Positions 59,645 to 64,000 of a stretch of DNA of 64,000 bases are shown here, piece after piece. This DNA is from Nematostella vectensis (taxonomy: Eukaryota > Cnidaria > Anthozoa > Actiniaria > Edwardsiidae). The stretch spans positions 310,001 to 374,000 of the forward strand of contig NC_064043.1 of NCBI RefSeq assembly GCF_932526225.1. Reading direction: 5' to 3'. The notes beneath the pieces are model-generated. The model had not been told where the DNA came from, searched no databases, and was given only the letters and a program-made list of their open reading frames with translations. Numbering within the stretch: the stretch's first letter is position 1; every line of letters starts with the position of its first letter. A program made the position numbers and the translations under genes.

Positions 59645-61649
59645 CTATTTTTTGTCATCCACAATCTCGGCGAGCTGTGCGTGGCGTAACCGTATTACAG
59701 GCCTGGGATCCTGGTTATTGTCCTCCCCATTAATGCGCGGGTTGGGATAACCTTGCAAGAGTGTTGTACAGCATATTCGCTCGGAAATGTCGGTGCTTGG
59801 GGCCTTCGGGTTCTTTACAGCCTTCCGTAAAAGCCTGGTGCTGCCATACCGATTGGGTAATCCGTATGTATGGTTTCCGTTTTGTTCTTCAAACCGGTTC
59901 GATCCCAGGCCAATGGGCTGTTTTTTTTAGTTCGTTTTTTTTTTCTTTGTGCTGGACCCCCTTAATCCTGATAGGTTTTGCGCAAAAATAATAAAAAAAA
60001 AGTGAGTTTGCAAAATAAGCTTGCTAGATTTATTGATAATATGTATTCAATTTGTTCCTAGGAAGTTAACAAAAAACACAAGGCAAAGAGTTTGATGAAG
60101 TAAACAAGTATGTGAACTTTAATGTTCTATTTGAAGGGGTGCATTTTGTACAGGGAAGCATACATAGAATGCTTAACTGGTGGAGAGGGAAGAGGTAAAA
60201 GTTTATTGAGCATAATTTCAACAATAGCAGAGGGAAGAGAGGGGCACTCTCTTCATACAATATTGCAGTTGTTACCTATTATTAAATAAGTTTGTAACAT
60301 GTCTTTGTTTATTAAGCAAGGTCTATTTCTGAGACAAGCAAACTCAAGTAAGGCTGTTGAAATAACAGGTGAGTGTTAAAAGATAAACAATTATCTGATT
60401 AGAAAACTACTGTAGATTCCTTTGCACCAAAATAAGAACAAACTTCATTTTGTTTGTTATTTATGAGGAACGAGATGAGCTCTACAAAGCCATAAAGAAA
60501 TATGTATTGCTCATCTAAATTATACAAGTAAATAATAATATTAAAAAAAAACTACTGTAAGTATCTAGAGTGGTTTTCATTAACCCGTGAAACAAAGTGT
60601 GATAGTTAAACGGTAATAGTTAGTAAAACACAAAAAATTACAATAGAATCAGATCACCACAAAGTGTAATACGCTAAAGCGTAGTTCACGGGTTAATGAA
60701 GGTTTTGACATTTCAACCTTACATCCACATGAAAGTAATGCCTAATATCGAGTGCCCTACAGTAAGTGTTTTGCAGTCAAGTTGTTTTCTGTTAGTAGGT
60801 AAAAAAATATTCTAAATAATAGTAATCACAGCTATGGTCACCACTTACACATATAGCACTTGTAATGAAAAGAAAGAAAATATATATATATATATGCAGT
60901 CAAACAACAGAATTGCATGATAACCTTGAATATATTGAATAAAGGACTGCAAAAAACATCTTTTGTACTAGTTGCTTGAATTGACCCTTGGCTATTTTTA
61001 GCTGAATTCCCCTCCCCCTCTAAAAAAGAAAATAATAATAATAATAGAACAAAACTAAAAAGAAAACAAACACAGCAGAGACCCCCACCAACAATTTTGA
61101 TTTTTTTTACTTTCCTTTAAAGGGGGAGTGTCATGTTTAAGAGATTTGCAATAGCTCTAGAGCCCTGACACAATGAACTTCAGTGAAATTCTAATACTGA
61201 CTTATAAGCTTTTGGTACATGTGGGAGACTTTAAACAAAACAAAAAAAATGGCCACAAACTGTCAATTAACATAGTTTTCAATATAATATTGCATATTAT
61301 TTAATAAGGTATTGACAGCTTTTAAAAAGTTCAACTGTTTGTAGACACTTAAAAGCCTACAAGAATCACTGACTCCAGACATGCGCAGTACTATGTTGCT
61401 GCCCCTTTAAAGTAAAATACAGCTTTACTTAGTCAGCGTAGACAAAATTGCGGATTTTGTCAATATTCTAATATGAAGATGTCAATATTCTCCCCCCTTA
61501 CGTCTTTATTTCTATTTATTTTATGATTTTCACATGATACCAAAACAGCGTCTTTTTTCTTCGCTAATTTGATGTCATGTACACAATAAAAGAGATGCGC
61601 CCGTGCGCATGGCGAGTCCCCAAGGGACCCAAGACGCCCAAATAGACCT
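59645..61649 (+). repeat. Macrosatellite unit 26 (type B)
   Basis: 2,005 bp. B box region reads AAACCGGTTCGATCCC near 59890 with one G lost; ATGGCCACAAAC near 61250 is shared with unit 25. Confidence 0.92.
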
Positions 61650-63648
61650 CTATTTTTGTCATCCACAATCTCGGCGAGCTGTGCGTGGCGTAACCGTATT
61701 ACAGGCCTGGGATCCTGGTTATTGTCCTCCCCATTAATGCGCGGGTTGGGATAACCTTGCAAGAGTGTTGTACAGCATATTCGCTCGGAAATATCGGTGC
61801 TTGGGGCCTTCGGGTTCTTTACAGCCTTCCGTAAAAGCCTTGTGCTGCCATACCGATTGGGTAATCCGTATGTATGGTTTCCGTTTTGTTCTTCAGACCG
61901 GGTTCGATCCCAGGCCAATGGGCTTTTTTTTTTAATTCGTTTTTTTTCTTTGTGCTGGACCCCCTTAATCCTGATAGGTTTTGTGCAAAAATAATAAAAA
62001 AAAGTGAGTTTGCAAAATAAGCTCGCTAGATTTATTGATTATATGTATTCAATTTGTTCCTAGGAAGTTAACAAAAAACACAAAGCAAAGAGTTTGAGGA
62101 AGTAAACAAGTATGTAAACTTTAATGTTCTATTTGAAGGGGCGCATTTTGTACAGGGAAGCATACATAGAATGCTTAACTGGTGGAGAGGGGAGAGGTAA
62201 CAGTTTATTGAGCATAATGTCAACAATAGCAGGGGGAAGGGAGGGGCACTCTCTTCATACAATATTGCAGTTGTTTCCTATTATTAAATAAGTTTGTAAG
62301 ATATATTTGTTTATTAAGCAAGGTCTATTTCTGAGACAAGCAAACTCAAGTAAGAGCTGTTGAAATAACAGGTGAGTGTAAAAAAAAAACAATTATCTGA
62401 TTAGAAAACTAATGTAGATTCCTTTGCAGCAAATAAGAACAAACTTCATTTTGTTTGTTATTTATGAGGAACGGGATGAGCTCCACAAGGCCAAGAAGAA
62501 ATATGTATTGCTCATCTAAATTATACAAGTAAATAATAATATTAAAAAAGAATTACTGTAAGTAATTAGAGTGGTTTTCATTAACCCGTGAAACAAAGTG
62601 TGATAGTTAAACGGTAATAGTTAGTAAAACACAAAAAAGAACAATAGAATCAGATCACAACAAATTGTAATACGTTAAAGCGTAGTTCACGGGTTAATGA
62701 AGGTTTTGACATTTGAACCTTACATCCACATGAAAGTAATGCCTAATATCGAGTGCCCTACAGTAAGTGTTTTGCAGTCAAGTTGTTTTCTGTTAGTAGG
62801 TAAAAAATTATTCTAAATAATAGTAATCATAGCTATGGTCACCACTTACACATATAGCACTTGTAATGAAAAGAAAGAAAATATATATATATGCAGTCAA
62901 ACAACATAATTGCATGATAACCTTGAATATATTGGATAAAGGACTGCAAAAAACATCTTTTGTACTAGTTGCTTGAATTGACCCTTGGCTATTTTTAGCT
63001 GAATTCCCCTCCCCCTCTAAAAAAGAAAATAATAATAATAATAGAACAAAACTAAAAAGAAAACAAACACAGCAGAGACCCCCACCAACAATTTTGATTT
63101 TTTTTTTACTTTCCTTTAAAAGGGGAGTGTCATGTTTAAGAGATTTGCAAATGCTCTAGAGCCCTGACACAATGAACTTCAGTGAAATTCTAATACTGAC
63201 TTATGAGCTTTTGGTACATGTGGGAGACTTTAAACAAAACAAAAAAAATGACCACAAACTGTCCATTAACATAGTTTTCAATATAATATTGCATATTATT
63301 TAATAAGGTATTGACAGCTTTTAAAAAGTTCAACTGTTTGTAGACACTTAAAAGACTACAATAAACACTGACTCCAGATATGCGCAGTACTATGCTGCTG
63401 CCCCTTTAAAGTAAAATACAGCTTTACTTAGTCAGCGTAGACAAAATTGCGGATTTTTTCAATATTCTAATATGAAGATGTCAATATTCTCCCCCCTTAC
63501 GTCTTTATTTCTATTTATTTTATGATTTTCACATGATACCAAAACAGCGTCTTTTTTCTTCGCTAATTTGATGTCATGTACACAATAAAAGAGATGCGAC
63601 CGTGCGCATGGCGAGTCCCCAAGGGACCCAAGACGCCTAAATATACCT
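61650..63648 (+). repeat. Macrosatellite unit 27 (type A)
   Basis: 1,999 bp, five-T start, resembles units 17 and 19 (GCAGCAAATAAG, ACGGGATGAG). Ends with the ATGCGACCG hairpin change near 63595. Confidence 0.92.
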
Positions 63649-64000
63649 CTATTTTTTGTCATCCACAATCTCGGCAAGCTGTGCGTGGCGTAACCGCATT
63701 ACAGGCCTGGGATCCTGGTTATTGTCCTGCCCATTAATGCGCGGGTTGGGATAACCTTGCAAGAGTGTTGTACAGCATATTCGCTCGGAAATATCGGTGC
63801 TTGGGGCCTTCGGGTTTTTTACAGCCTTCCGTAAAAGCCTTGTGCTGCCATACCGATTGGGTAATCCGTATGTATGGTTTCCGTTTTGTTCTTCAGACCG
63901 GGTTCGATCCCAGGCCAATGGGCTTTTTTATTTAATTCGTTTTTTTTTTCTTTGTGCTGGACCCCCTTAATCCTGATAGGTTTTGCGCAAAAATAATAAA
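63649..64000 (+). repeat. Macrosatellite unit 28, cut by window end
   Basis: First 352 bp of a further copy, so the array continues past the window. Confidence 0.92.

Larger units (their letters stand above)
1..64000. repeat. 2-kb macrosatellite array (28 copies, two interrupted by insertions)
   Basis: A unit of about 2,000 bp (most copies 1,992-2,010 bp) repeats head to tail through the whole window; both ends of the window lie inside the array. The same landmarks recur in the same order in each copy. Length differences come mostly from (TA)n tract size, short homopolymer changes, one 64-bp deletion and one ~800-bp deletion. I recognise no host gene, rRNA, snRNA or histone sequence in the unit. 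Such arrays are typical of heterochromatin, but nothing here shows a centromeric or other function. Confidence 0.97.

Noticed and set aside
1-64000. rDNA spacer, 5S, snRNA, histone or spliced-leader gene cluster
   Set aside because: A 2-kb tandem unit suggested these; I looked for their conserved sequences and saw none.

Overview
This is eukaryotic, almost certainly animal, repeat DNA with no host gene in it. The main reasons are an AT-rich 2-kb macrosatellite, a complete Ty3/gypsy-type LTR retrotransposon, and a tandem array of hammerhead-ribozyme repeats of the animal retrozyme / Penelope-terminal-repeat kind. An invertebrate such as a cnidarian or mollusc would fit, but the species cannot be fixed from the sequence.

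Layout. The whole window is one head-to-tail array of a ~2,000-bp unit. There are 28 copies counting partial ones; I start each copy at the CTATTTTT(T)GTC run. Units begin at 1, 2005, 4036, (a start-deleted copy at 10261), 11908, 13907, 15911, 23576, 25573, 27581, 29579, 31571, 33579, 35577, 37617, 39671, 41681, 43680, 45684, 47684, 49688, 51695, 53701, 55708, 57708, 59645, 61650 and 63649. Each full unit has, in order: a GC-richer ~285-bp segment with a tRNA-like B box followed by a T run, a polypurine/AT-rich middle, a 125-bp element with perfect terminal inverted repeats, a (TA)n tract, an A/T-rich tract, and two small hairpins near the end. Units fall into variant types that are shuffled and duplicated as 4-kb and ~10-kb blocks, the usual signature of unequal exchange and conversion.

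Two younger elements interrupt the array. At 5471-10135, on the minus strand, is a 4,665-bp Ty3/gypsy element with identical 146-bp LTRs, a 5-bp target duplication, primer-binding site, polypurine tract and one intact 1,349-aa Gag-Pol reading frame. At 16816-22440 is a 5.6-kb palindromic array of a 355-bp monomer, each monomer carrying a type-I hammerhead ribozyme. Five ribozymes lie on the minus strand and eleven on the plus strand. The array is flanked by a 14-bp target duplication, and unit 31571-33578 preserves the empty site.

The most interesting object is this hammerhead array. Fifteen of the 16 ribozymes have an intact core; one carries a G-to-A change at the catalytic G12. Helix III is a self-complementary octamer, suggesting paired (dimeric) ribozymes. 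The two arms of the palindrome differ by exactly six monomers, and the palindrome extends 168 bp into the host repeat. It encodes no protein, so it would have to use enzymes supplied elsewhere. RNA cleavage, circularisation and the transcription signals are inferences from sequence.
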